A stretch of 64,000 nt of DNA from assembly GCF_900101105.1 (NCBI RefSeq), contig NZ_FNGA01000005.1, positions 124,001 to 188,000 on the forward strand, given 5' to 3'. The notes below the pieces were generated by a model. The model was not told the DNA's origin. It did no database searches and worked only from the letters and a program-made list of their open reading frames with translations. This stretch comes from Maridesulfovibrio ferrireducens (GTDB taxonomy: Bacteria; Desulfobacterota; Desulfovibrionia; Desulfovibrionales; Desulfovibrionaceae). This document shows positions 18,249 to 26,150 of the stretch, piece by piece (the stretch's first letter is position 1; every line of letters begins with the position of its first letter). Made by a program: the position numbers and the translations under genes.

Positions 18249-18944
18249 TTTTTAAACGAATACGACCCCGCCATCGGCAGATTCATAACTCCTGACCCAA
18301 TCGGCTTTGCTGGCGGAGATGTGGATGTTTATGGTTTTTGTTTGGATGATCCTATTAATTTTGTGGATCGGACGGGGTTGGCTGGGGAGAGTGAGGAGAA
18401 CGAAAAAGATGATCAGACTAAAACAAATACACGTAGCAAGCTTGCCGGAGCTGATCGAGATTACAAAGAAAAAAATCGGAAGAAAAATACTAAAAAGAAA
18501 GGAAGAGAAGATTCTGAAAAAGACGATTCATATTTAGTTAAAGAGCTTCGTGCTTATCACGGAAATAAAACCCTTGAAATTTATTCTGACGATGGTCCCC
18601 GAGAGACTTACAAATATACTTCAGGACGGCCCGGTGAAACGGATCAAACAATAAAAAACAAAGGTCCGATCCCAAGTGGCGAGTACGAAGCTGATCCTAA
18701 AGAAATCTCTGAAGTTGAGGGACTAAGTTATTTGAAACGAAGAATTATTGGAGGAGACTGGGGGCATGGACGAGTTCCACTCCATCCTTCTAATGAAACA
18801 GACACTCACGGAAGAGACGGCTTTTATATCCATGGAGGGGACACAAAAGGATCAGCTGGGTGCATTGATATAGGTGATAAGGATAGGACTTTTTTTAAAA
18901 ATTTCAGAAAAACAAAAAATAAAGTTAAAGTAACAGTTCACTAA
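18249..18944 (+). CDS. Orphan Rhs tip: core fragment fused to Tlde1-like (DUF2778) toxin domain
   Basis: The frame carries NEYDPAIGRFITPDPIGF through GLA without any upstream Rhs body or credible start; a GTG at 18321 has no well-placed ribosome site, and the frame is directly continuous with the stop of the preceding gene. After GLA come a Lys/Glu-rich linker and a domain with GPIPSGEYEADPK, GRDGFYIHGG and GSAGCIDI. This His...Ser-x-Gly-Cys pattern matches the L,D-transpeptidase-like Tlde1/DUF2778 effectors that attack peptidoglycan stem peptides. It is probably a silent cassette activated by recombination into the upstream rhs gene through the 105-bp repeat. Confidence 0.7.
   Translation, partial: FLNEYDPAIGRFITPDPIGFAGGDVDVYGFCLDDPINFVDRTGLAGESEENEKDDQTKTNTRSKLAGADRDYKEKNRKKNTKKKGREDSEKDDSYLVKELRAYHGNKTLEIYSDDGPRETYKYTSGRPGETDQTIKNKGPIPSGEYEADPKEISEVEGLSYLKRRIIGGDWGHGRVPLHPSNETDTHGRDGFYIHGGDTKGSAGCIDIGDKDRTFFKNFRKTKNKVKVTVH
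18279..18383 (+). repeat. Rhs core repeat, copy 2 (105 bp)
   Basis: Identical to 17156-17260. Sequence just upstream of both copies still encodes EYDPAIG but differs at synonymous positions, so the identity is sharply bounded and probably maintained by gene conversion. Confidence 0.95.
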
Positions 18945-18993
18945 TAACGCGGGGCAGGCTGTGCTAGCATGGTCTGCCTTTAGGATAAATTGA

Positions 18994-19356
18994 ATGGATA
19001 TATTGTTATCATTTTTTATAGGAAATTTGGGAAAATTTAGTGGTCATCTATTGTTTCCCCTTGAGGAAATAGAATTTATGACCACATTTCCATTGAGTTG
19101 CATTGTCGTTTATATGATATCTAAAAGACGTATATGGGCTTATTTAGCAGCAGCTTTAGGGTTTGCTGGGCATGAATATATATTCTCATCTGTCGGAGTA
19201 TCTATGGGACTAGTTTATCAACAGTATCCTTGGGATAGTTTTGTGTTGTCTTTCGTTTTTTTCCTAATTTTACAGATAATTGTCCACGGTATATTTGTAT
19301 TTGGCAGGCGTAGTTTCCATTTGATCAGAACTCGTTTGAAAAAGCAGAAACCATAA
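18994..19356 (+). CDS. Small polytopic membrane protein, candidate immunity for the orphan tip
   Basis: A 120-residue protein with three to four predicted membrane spans (LLSFFIGNLGKF, TTFPLSCIVVYMI, WAYLAAALGFAG, FVLSFVFFLILQIIVHGIFVFG) and a basic C-terminal tail. I recognise no family. It follows the Tlde1-like tip by 49 bases and precedes a third Rhs remnant, so a role in immunity is inferred from position. AGGA lies eight bases before the ATG. Confidence 0.55.
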   Translation: MDILLSFFIGNLGKFSGHLLFPLEEIEFMTTFPLSCIVVYMISKRRIWAYLAAALGFAGHEYIFSSVGVSMGLVYQQYPWDSFVLSFVFFLILQIIVHGIFVFGRRSFHLIRTRLKKQKP

Positions 19357-19373
19357 CCGAGACCTTTTTGCAA

Positions 19374-19451
19374 GAGGCCATCGGCAGATTCATAACCCCC
19401 GATCCAATCGGTTTCGCTGGCGGGGATGTTGATGTGGATGTGGATGTATAA
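19374..19451 (+). pseudogene. Third Rhs tip remnant
   Basis: The frame reads EAIGRFITPDPIGFAGGDVDVDVDV and then stops. It matches the Rhs core up to GGDVDV, then degenerates into a short GATGTG repeat and a stop, with no tip left. It differs from the other two copies at several synonymous sites, so it is older. Confidence 0.85.
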
Positions 19452-19544
19452 ACAACATTGACTGAAAACGGTTAACAAGCGAAAGTGATTGGGTTGACTG
19501 ATTCTGTATCAATACTCAATAAACAACTAAAAATGGCTGAATAA

Positions 19545-21695
19545 ATGACCACTGCTAATATATCTCGCATCGCTTCCGAACTGAATCTACCTGTTAAAAA
19601 TGTACAAGCTACTGCTGCTCTTCTTGAGGAAGGCGCTACTATTCCGTTTATCTCCCGCTACCGTAAAGAGGCTACGGGCAGTATGGATGAAGTCGCAGTG
19701 GAGGCTGTCAGCGATCTTCTAGGTAAGCTTAATGAACTTGATAAAAGACGTGAAACCGTTCTTAATTCGATTGAAGAGCAGGGAAAACTTACTGATGAGT
19801 TACGCAGTAAAATTAATGCAGCCAAGAGTATGCGGCAATTGGAAGATTTGTATATGCCTTACAAGCCCAAGCGTAAAACAAAAGGGCAAGCTGCTATTGA
19901 AAAAGGTCTTGAACCTCTCGCTGTTAAAATTTTTGCGCAAAAATGTGAGCCCGAAAAAGAAGCGGAAAGTTACATATCCGCCGATAAAGGGGTAGAAACC
20001 ATTGAAGACGCATTAGCCGGAGCGCGCGACATAATAGCGGAACGAATAGCCGAAAATATGGGATTGCGACAATCTATACGTTCTCTTTTTGAAAGCAAGG
20101 CTACACTTGAATCCCACGCTACGAAGACTGCACTTGCCGCTGAATCCGCAGATAAAGCTTCCAAATTCAGAGACTGGTTTAACTGGCACGAACCAGCGCG
20201 AAAGGCTGCCGGACATAGAATCCTTGCCATGCTTCGCGGTGAAAGAGACAAATTTTTAAAAGTATCCTTCCGTCCCCCCGAAGAAGAAGGATTTGATACC
20301 CTTAGCCGCAACATTGTGAAGTCTACTTCTGCGGCATCAAAACAGGTGGAAAAAGCCGCTGTCGACAGTTATAAACGGTTGCTTGCTCCGCAGATGGAAA
20401 CAGAGCTTCGTTCCAACCTTCTGGAAAAAGCTGAAACCGAGGCCATCAAAGTTTTTGCCTCAAATCTTAAAGAAATATTGATCGCCCCGCCGCTCGGCAG
20501 TAAAAATATTCTCGCTCTCGACCCCGGATTCAGAACAGGCGCAAAGCTTGTCTGTCTGGATGCACAGGGCGGACTTAAGCACAACGATACTATCTACCCC
20601 GTAACTTCAGAAGGCAAAAAGAAAGAGGCGGCTGAAAAAGTTGTAGCTCTTGTTAAAAAATATTCCATCGAAGCAATCGCCATAGGCAACGGTACTGCCG
20701 GACGCGAAACCGAGCAGTTCATCAAAGGGCTGGATCTACCCGAATCACTGCCGATCATAATGGTTAACGAATCCGGTGCATCCGTATATTCAGCCTCGCC
20801 CATAGCGCGAGAAGAATTTCCTGATTATGATATCACAGTGCGCGGCGCAGTCTCCATCGGACGCAGACTTATGGACCCGCTGGCTGAACTGGTTAAAATT
20901 GATCCTAAATCCATCGGAGTCGGACAGTACCAGCATGATGTTGATCAGAAAAAACTGGCTGAAAGTCTTACCAGAGTTGTTGAATCCAGCGTAAATATGG
21001 TCGGAGTTGAATTAAATACGGCCAGCGCCAAACTTTTGGAATCAGTTTCGGGCCTCGGCGCAACCATTGCCGCGAATATCATCAAATGGAGAAACGAGAA
21101 CGGACCTTTTGCTTCCCGCAAGGCTCTTATGAAAGTCCCGAGACTCGGACCTAAAGCTTATGAGCAATGCGCCGGATTCCTGCGCATCAGAAATGCTGAA
21201 AACCCACTTGATGAAACCGCCGTTCACCCTGAACGATATAAGACTGTCGCGCTTATGGCTAAAGATCTTGATGCCAGCGTTTCCGACCTTATAACATCAC
21301 CGGAACTCAGGAAACAGATCAATCTTGAAAAATATATCTCCGACGATCTGGGACTGCCGACTCTCGAAGACATTCTGAAAGAACTTGAAAAACCGGGCCG
21401 CGATCCACGCAAGCAATTCGAACTTGTCCAGTTTGATGATGACGTAAAAGAAGTTCAAGACCTCAAAGAAGGCATGATGCTGAATGGCATTATTACTAAT
21501 GTAACAAACTTCGGAGCTTTTGTTGATGTGGGAGTACATCAGGATGGACTGGTACATATCAGCAGATTGACCGACGACTTCGTACGCAACCCTTCCGATG
21601 TAGTCTACCCCGGTCAGGCCGTTCTTGTTAAAGTAATGGAAGTAGATCTCGCACGCAAAAGAATAGCCCTGTCCATGAAAGAATCAGACAGATAA
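19545..21695 (+). CDS. tex: Tex-family RNA-binding transcription accessory protein
   Basis: A 716-residue protein with the full Tex layout: N-terminal helical domain (PVKNVQATAALLEEGATIPFISRYRKEATG), YqgF/RNase H-like domain (NILALDPGFRTGAKLVCLD), helix-hairpin-helix region (LESVSGLGATIAANIIKWR) and C-terminal S1 domain (NGIITNVTNFGAFVDVGVHQDGLVHISRL). Tex/YhgF is a cytosolic nucleic-acid-binding protein linked to transcription and expression of some virulence and stress genes. No strong ribosome site precedes the ATG. It follows the Rhs array with 93 bases between. Confidence 0.95.
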   Translation: MTTANISRIASELNLPVKNVQATAALLEEGATIPFISRYRKEATGSMDEVAVEAVSDLLGKLNELDKRRETVLNSIEEQGKLTDELRSKINAAKSMRQLEDLYMPYKPKRKTKGQAAIEKGLEPLAVKIFAQKCEPEKEAESYISADKGVETIEDALAGARDIIAERIAENMGLRQSIRSLFESKATLESHATKTALAAESADKASKFRDWFNWHEPARKAAGHRILAMLRGERDKFLKVSFRPPEEEGFDTLSRNIVKSTSAASKQVEKAAVDSYKRLLAPQMETELRSNLLEKAETEAIKVFASNLKEILIAPPLGSKNILALDPGFRTGAKLVCLDAQGGLKHNDTIYPVTSEGKKKEAAEKVVALVKKYSIEAIAIGNGTAGRETEQFIKGLDLPESLPIIMVNESGASVYSASPIAREEFPDYDITVRGAVSIGRRLMDPLAELVKIDPKSIGVGQYQHDVDQKKLAESLTRVVESSVNMVGVELNTASAKLLESVSGLGATIAANIIKWRNENGPFASRKALMKVPRLGPKAYEQCAGFLRIRNAENPLDETAVHPERYKTVALMAKDLDASVSDLITSPELRKQINLEKYISDDLGLPTLEDILKELEKPGRDPRKQFELVQFDDDVKEVQDLKEGMMLNGIITNVTNFGAFVDVGVHQDGLVHISRLTDDFVRNPSDVVYPGQAVLVKVMEVDLARKRIALSMKESDR

Positions 21696-21804
21696 ACTAA
21701 AAATAATCACAGCTAGACCCAGTCTGCGGCGCGTGCTATATAACCTGCACGCATCTTTAAAACACTGTTAACAATTTTTTAACAGGAACTGCCGGAGGCT
21801 GGGT

Positions 21805-22197
21805 ATGAAATTTCTCATTGCAGACGACAATGAATTACACCGTGAGCTCATAACAAAAACAATACAGAATCACGGTAAATGTCATATTGTCAGTGATGGA
21901 GATGAAGCGGTTAAAGCTTTCACAGATTCTTTAGAAAAGAATGATTTTTTCAGCGCTATTTTCATAAAATCTAAAAGAGGCTCGCTGGACGGACCGCATG
22001 CTTTGCGTAAGATAAGAGAAATAGAACAAAAAGAAGGTTTGGAATTAAGCAAAGAAATTCCAATAATCATGACAGTTCTGGATGACGAAGAACAGATATC
22101 GGAAACATATCTGCGAGGAAACTCAACAAGCTTTATAATTAAGCCTCTCACTAAAGACAAGATTGTGGAAGAAATGACTCTTTTCGGCCTGCTTTAA
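21805..22197 (+). CDS. Stand-alone CheY-like receiver lacking the phospho-acceptor Asp
   Basis: A 130-residue single receiver domain. The acidic pocket (FLIADDNE), the Thr in IIMTVLDDEE and the conserved Lys in FIIKPLT are present. At the phosphorylation site, however, the sequence is FSAIFIKSKRGSLDG, so the Asp of the usual F-D-A-V-F-L-D pattern is replaced by Lys. It is therefore probably a pseudo-receiver that signals by binding rather than by phosphorylation. No kinase is adjacent. GGAGG precedes the ATG. Confidence 0.8.
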   Translation: MKFLIADDNELHRELITKTIQNHGKCHIVSDGDEAVKAFTDSLEKNDFFSAIFIKSKRGSLDGPHALRKIREIEQKEGLELSKEIPIIMTVLDDEEQISETYLRGNSTSFIIKPLTKDKIVEEMTLFGLL

Positions 22198-22216
22198 CGG
22201 ACAACGGCTGGACCGC

Positions 22217-22564
22217 CTACATACCGGGCAGCATCAGATGATTTTTCTCAACCTGCCTTTTTCTCCTTCTCTTAATCGTTCTGGGATGAACCCCGAACCG
22301 GTAAGGACGGAGAACACATTCCTTTTCAGGACATGCTCGAATAGCCTGCCTGTCTCCCACAGTGCAAGCAAGACAATGCCTTCTTATTGTACGCAGACAA
22401 ACTCGCTCAGCTTCATCGGATTTAGGTCCTCTAAGCTGATAAAGTGCGCAACTCTCGTCCAGACATTCTCTGACAAGCTGAGAACTTCCACCCATGCACC
22501 ACAAACAGTGTGCTCGAATGCTCTGCTGAGGATTTCTTTTACGCTCGCTCAAGTAAGGCTCCAT
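22217..22564 (-). CDS. Small protein with two Cys-rich zinc-finger-like repeats
   Basis: A 115-residue basic protein with a tandem repeat: IRAHCLWCMGGSSQLVREC...CALYQLR and IRRHCLACTVGDRQAIRAC...CVLRPYR. Each unit has a CxxC followed by two spaced Cys, fitting a zinc or iron-sulfur site. The C-terminal tail is strongly basic (RTIKRRRKRQ), which suggests nucleic-acid contact. The function is unknown; similar short fingers occur in phage and conserved bacterial proteins. Confidence 0.6.
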   Translation of the reverse strand: MEPYLSERKRNPQQSIRAHCLWCMGGSSQLVRECLDESCALYQLRGPKSDEAERVCLRTIRRHCLACTVGDRQAIRACPEKECVLRPYRFGVHPRTIKRRRKRQVEKNHLMLPGM

Positions 22565-22714
22565 TAATCATACGGTTAGTAATGTGAAAAAAATCAAAAA
22601 TTCGTCGCGAAGTTCATCCTTACGTAAATCATCTGAAAAAATAAAGAGGTTGAGAGAGGATTCAAAAAGTATTTCTTGATTAATTAAGCCTGTGCTGCTT
22701 TTTCATGTAAAAAA

Positions 22715-22736
22715 CGTGCTCCGCAACCGGAACACG
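22715..22736 (-). terminator. Terminator of the 3D-domain lipoprotein gene
   Basis: On the minus strand the stem CGTGTTCCG/CGGAGCACG with loop GTTG is followed by six T. Confidence 0.8.
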
Positions 22737-22772
22737 CTTCATATTCTACCGTTATCTGAAAAAATATTCTCG

Positions 22773-23165
22773 TTAACTTTTGATATTTTCCCATTCAATA
22801 GTAACTTCCCTTTTGCCCCAATCCTTAGCGGCTTTGGTATCAAGTCCCATGTATATATCAATCTTATCAGTCCAGCGCTTATTCATTTTATCTTTAACTA
22901 AATACTTGCCTTCGAGACCTTCAATTTTAACAGCAGTTCCGCGAACCAATCCTTTTTTAATCAAATCCCTTGAAACTGCGATAGCCTTCATACCCGGTTT
23001 CAGTTCATCGCCCCACGCACCTATAAAAGGAGTGGAAGAGGTTTGCGCAACATGCGAAGTATATGCGCTTGCAGCTACTTTCATAGTCATTTTATTATCA
23101 TCGGAACAACCGGATACAAACAAAAGCGCCACAACAACTAATAGAAGCAATTTAAACTTGGACAT
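22773..23165 (-). CDS. 3D-domain lipoprotein
   Basis: A 130-residue protein with a lipoprotein signal (LLFVSGC). The mature part has the 3D (Asp-rich) domain of MltA/YabE type: VAASAYTS at the start, then VKDKMNKRWTDKIDIYMG...AKDWGKREVTI. The domain forms a double-psi barrel in lytic transglycosylases, but here it stands alone. An envelope or peptidoglycan role is the family-based guess. It starts 21 bases after cbiO and may share its transcript. Confidence 0.8.
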   Translation of the reverse strand: MSKFKLLLLVVVALLFVSGCSDDNKMTMKVAASAYTSHVAQTSSTPFIGAWGDELKPGMKAIAVSRDLIKKGLVRGTAVKIEGLEGKYLVKDKMNKRWTDKIDIYMGLDTKAAKDWGKREVTIEWENIKS

Positions 23166-23186
23166 ACATTTCCCCCTTAAATAAAA

Positions 23187-23891
23187 CTACACTTTGCAAT
23201 TCATATAACTCTTATCTTTGCTGAATACCGAGGCTTCCTTAAGCACAGCGCCATCATGACAAGAATATTCCAGACTGGTAACTTTCTTCAAGAAATTAAG
23301 ATCATGCGAAACAACAAGCATAGCGACATCCAGCGAACATAATATATCAGCAAGCCTGTCCCGCATCGAAGGATCAAGATCATTAGTCGGCTCGTCGAGC
23401 ACCAAAGCTTCCGGCTGCATGGCAAGAACCGTCGCAAGTGATACCAGTTTCTTTTCACCGCCGGACAAACGGTAAGCCACTCTTTCTTCATACCCCGAAA
23501 GACCGAGCAGGCAAAGCACATATTTTGCAATTTCGCGAGCTTCGTCAGGATTTTTCCCCAAATTCAAGGGACCGAAGGCAACGTCTTCAATAACTGTAGG
23601 ACAAAAAAGCTGATCATCCGCCTGCTGAAAAAGAAGCCCCACACCTTTACGCAGTTCTCTGAAATCTTTCTCGGTTTTCATTTCGCGATCTTTAAAAAGA
23701 ACCTGCCCGGATGTAGGCTTCAACAGCCCCATAATAATATGAAGCATAGTTGTTTTACCGCTTCCGTTATGTCCGGTAAGCGCAACTTTTTCGCCGCTGT
23801 GCAAATCAAAATTTACGCCCTTTAAAACTTCGTTCCCACCGGGATAAACAAAATTTATATCACGCAAAGAAAAAATCGGATAACTCACCAA
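23187..23891 (-). CDS. cbiO: ECF-type ABC transporter ATPase (CbiO-like)
   Basis: A 234-residue ABC ATPase with all motifs: Walker A GHNGSGKTT, Q-loop LFQQADDQLF, signature LSGGEKKL, Walker B ALVLDEPTNDLD and switch His in VVSHDLNF. The Q-loop pattern FQQADDQLF is typical of energy-coupling-factor ATPases (CbiO/EcfA) for metals or vitamins. It overlaps cbiQ by seven bases. The substrate-binding S component is not nearby. Confidence 0.9.
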   Translation of the reverse strand: MVSYPIFSLRDINFVYPGGNEVLKGVNFDLHSGEKVALTGHNGSGKTTMLHIIMGLLKPTSGQVLFKDREMKTEKDFRELRKGVGLLFQQADDQLFCPTVIEDVAFGPLNLGKNPDEAREIAKYVLCLLGLSGYEERVAYRLSGGEKKLVSLATVLAMQPEALVLDEPTNDLDPSMRDRLADILCSLDVAMLVVSHDLNFLKKVTSLEYSCHDGAVLKEASVFSKDKSYMNCKV

Positions 23892-24658
23892 AACACCTCA
23901 ACTTTATACAGCTCAAGAACAATAGAAGCACATGCAAATAGAACGGTCATCCCCAAAAGTAACCAATCAGACGGCCTGACTTGAAAAACATTAAGAGTAT
24001 AAAATTTTCCGGTGAATCCGCGGCAAAGCATTGCCTGCCACACAACCTGCGCCCTGTCCCAGCTTCGCACCAAAAGCATTCCCAGTAGCCATGCATAGGT
24101 GCGGTAAGTCCTCATGCTGTTACGCGGGGCAAAACCGCGCATAACGGCAGCGCGCTTCATCTTGTCATACTCTTCACCCATGACATGCACATATCGCCAT
24201 GTGAATAAAAACAGTCGACAAAGTTTATCGGGAAACTTCACAGACTGCATACCTGCCCCCATCAACTGCACAGGCATGGTTGAAATAAGTGATGTGACCG
24301 CCAGAACAACCCCGTTCGATTTCAAGGTGATAACTGCGGCATATAAGATGCCCTCGGCTGTAGCTGTGAAAGGCCCCACAGAAAAAACAGGATCGCCGGG
24401 ACGGGAGAAAGGTAGAAACAGCCACAGAAAAAAAATAAATCCGTTCACATAAAGCAAACGTTTCATAAGGCTGAACATGGGCAGACGGGCAGAAAACACG
24501 AAAAGGATACCGGAGATAAAAACCATTATCGCGGCAGGAAGCGTCATAACCAATGCCCCGACAAGGGAAAAAAGCAATGCACAAATAACCCGGAATCCGG
24601 GATGAGAAGCATGAATTAAAGATTCACCTGAAACAAAAGGTTCACTGATATGTTGCAA
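23885..24658 (-). CDS. cbiQ: ECF transporter T component (CbiQ-like)
   Basis: A 257-residue membrane protein with about five spans and the T-component signatures AAVMRGFAPR and WQAMLCRGFTG, the two A-x-x-x-R-G-like coupling helices that dock the ATPase. The frame is open to 24712, but TTG at 24658 has AGGAGA six bases upstream and starts at the conserved N terminus (HISEPFVSGESLIHASHPG), as in other CbiQ proteins. No CbiM/N gene is adjacent, so the transported nutrient (Co, Ni or a vitamin) is open. Confidence 0.85.
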   Translation of the reverse strand: MQHISEPFVSGESLIHASHPGFRVICALLFSLVGALVMTLPAAIMVFISGILFVFSARLPMFSLMKRLLYVNGFIFFLWLFLPFSRPGDPVFSVGPFTATAEGILYAAVITLKSNGVVLAVTSLISTMPVQLMGAGMQSVKFPDKLCRLFLFTWRYVHVMGEEYDKMKRAAVMRGFAPRNSMRTYRTYAWLLGMLLVRSWDRAQVVWQAMLCRGFTGKFYTLNVFQVRPSDWLLLGMTVLFACASIVLELYKVEVFW

Positions 24659-24770
24659 AAAACATCTCCTGATTAGGGAATTTGGAGTAGCACGCATTAA
24701 AAAACCATGCAATCCGAATCAGGTTCTTGAGTTACTATTGCAATACAGTTATACCCAGAATCGGAAATTA
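24659..24770 (-). promoter_or_regulatory. Leader of cbiQ: possible RBS-sequestering RNA element, partial thi-box likeness
   Basis: On the minus strand the leader has GAACCTGATTCGGAT, close to the 3' half of TPP riboswitches (GAACCTGATCTGGAT). The 7-base segment CCTGATT can pair with AATCAGG, which includes the AGGAG ribosome site of cbiQ. The CTGAGA half of a TPP aptamer is not found, so the identity as a riboswitch is uncertain. Confidence 0.35.
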
Positions 24771-24792
24771 AACAGAACAAGAAGCAAACGCC

Positions 24793-25527
24793 TTGAGTTC
24801 TATTAAAAAAGCACGCACCTCAGCTAAAAAACAGAGATTATATATGACTCCAAATGCCGAAATTAAAAAAATTGTAGAAGAAGTGGGACAGGACATAATC
24901 TGGAGACCTCTTTACGACTTTGAAAGAAACAAACTGAGTGGCGGAGTCGGGCATGATATTGACGGAATAGATCCTGAATTTACTGAGCTTGATTTCACAG
25001 GAAAAACAGTATGCGATCTAGGGTGCAACCTTGGACATTTCACTTTCTATGCACACGAGCGAGGCGCAAAAGAAGTCGTGGGTTATGATATGGAACCTAA
25101 AGTTATCAAGGGAGCAAAAAAACTCGCGGCGCTCTATAATATTGAAGGAGTAGAATTTGAAACATGTAACTTCGCTTCCGAGCCGGCTACACGCACTTTT
25201 GATATGGGCATGCTTATCGACATTCTCGGCAAAATTAATATTTCAAATGGCTTTTTAATCCCCATACTCAAAGGTCTTGAAAGTAGAAGCAAGTCAGAAA
25301 TGCTTTTAACTTTCCGCCCGCTGTATCTGGTGAAAAGACATTTCGGCATGTCTGAAGACGAATTTCTGAAACTATACCCGCAGGCGCAAATCAAAAACGG
25401 ATTTTTCAGCCTGCTTGATTTCGCACAAAACTTTTTTGCCAAAAAATGGAAGGTAACTTATCTTTCAAAAGAACTTCCTGATGACGAGCAATACAAACGC
25501 ACAGTACATTTCATTCGTAAAGCGTAA
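24793..25527 (+). CDS. Class I SAM-dependent methyltransferase
   Basis: A 244-residue Rossmann methyltransferase with motif I VCDLGCNLGHFTFYA and the acidic ribose-binding strand end VVGYDMEP. The N-terminal segment IIWRPLYDFERNKLSGG and the TFRPLYLVKRHFG segment recall CmoB/DUF1698-like enzymes, but the substrate cannot be assigned. The start is uncertain: TTG at 24793 or ATG at 24844 (MTPNAEI); neither has a strong ribosome site. It is divergent from cbiQ. Confidence 0.75.
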   Translation: MSSIKKARTSAKKQRLYMTPNAEIKKIVEEVGQDIIWRPLYDFERNKLSGGVGHDIDGIDPEFTELDFTGKTVCDLGCNLGHFTFYAHERGAKEVVGYDMEPKVIKGAKKLAALYNIEGVEFETCNFASEPATRTFDMGMLIDILGKINISNGFLIPILKGLESRSKSEMLLTFRPLYLVKRHFGMSEDEFLKLYPQAQIKNGFFSLLDFAQNFFAKKWKVTYLSKELPDDEQYKRTVHFIRKA

Positions 25528-25619
25528 CCCCTTAAATAGAATATCAGTCTTGCCGCGCCTAAGTGAAATGATTAGACAGTTGCGAGCAAACAAAAATAAT
25601 CCGCATCAGGAGCCATACC

Positions 25620-26141
25620 ATGACAACACCAAATGAAATGATCGATATTGAATACCAAATAGGTGAGCCTAAAAGGGAAAAAGTTCTTTTTTCCGGCAAG
25701 GATAAAGACATAGTTATAGGCGGGCGGGAATCTGGAAATGTTTTCATTTTTTCGCTGAATGATGACCTGAGAAAATCCATCGCGGCGGATATTGCTAAAA
25801 AACTTGGCAGAGAAGTTGTTATCATTAAAAGAAATGACGGAAATCCTGCCATCATAGAAGCGGCGGCTAAAGACAACCAGATTGTCAGCCTCCCCCGCGG
25901 AGCCGCTCTTTCAGAAAAAAATCGCAATCTCCTGAAAGACAATGGAAAAGTACTCTACATCATGTCTGATTTCATGACCTTACTAAACGCTTCAGACAGA
26001 TCCGAAGATGCACGCGAACAAATTTCTCTCATGCTCAACAGATTTGAGCCGAGCTTCATGAACGCAGCGCATCACATTGTCCGCTCAGATCAAAGTTATG
26101 AAGAAATTTTGCAGGACGCTCTTGAAAAAATAGTGCTCTAA
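25620..26141 (+). CDS. Shikimate-kinase-like protein with degenerate P-loop
   Basis: A 173-residue protein whose length and order follow shikimate kinase: strand-loop-helix at residues 40-70 (VFIFSLNDDLRKSIAADIAKKLGREVV), then IVSLPRGAALSEKNRNLLKDNGKVLYI (compare GGG-x-V-L-x-x-x-N-R-x-x-L-K in the family), then a C-terminal helix. The Walker A Gly residues are missing: the site reads SLNDDLRKS instead of GxxGxGKS, and the Gly-rich substrate loop is PRGAA. It is probably a non-catalytic relative; the role is unknown. Confidence 0.6.
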   Translation: MTTPNEMIDIEYQIGEPKREKVLFSGKDKDIVIGGRESGNVFIFSLNDDLRKSIAADIAKKLGREVVIIKRNDGNPAIIEAAAKDNQIVSLPRGAALSEKNRNLLKDNGKVLYIMSDFMTLLNASDRSEDAREQISLMLNRFEPSFMNAAHHIVRSDQSYEEILQDALEKIVL

Positions 26142-26150
26142 CCTTTCAGG

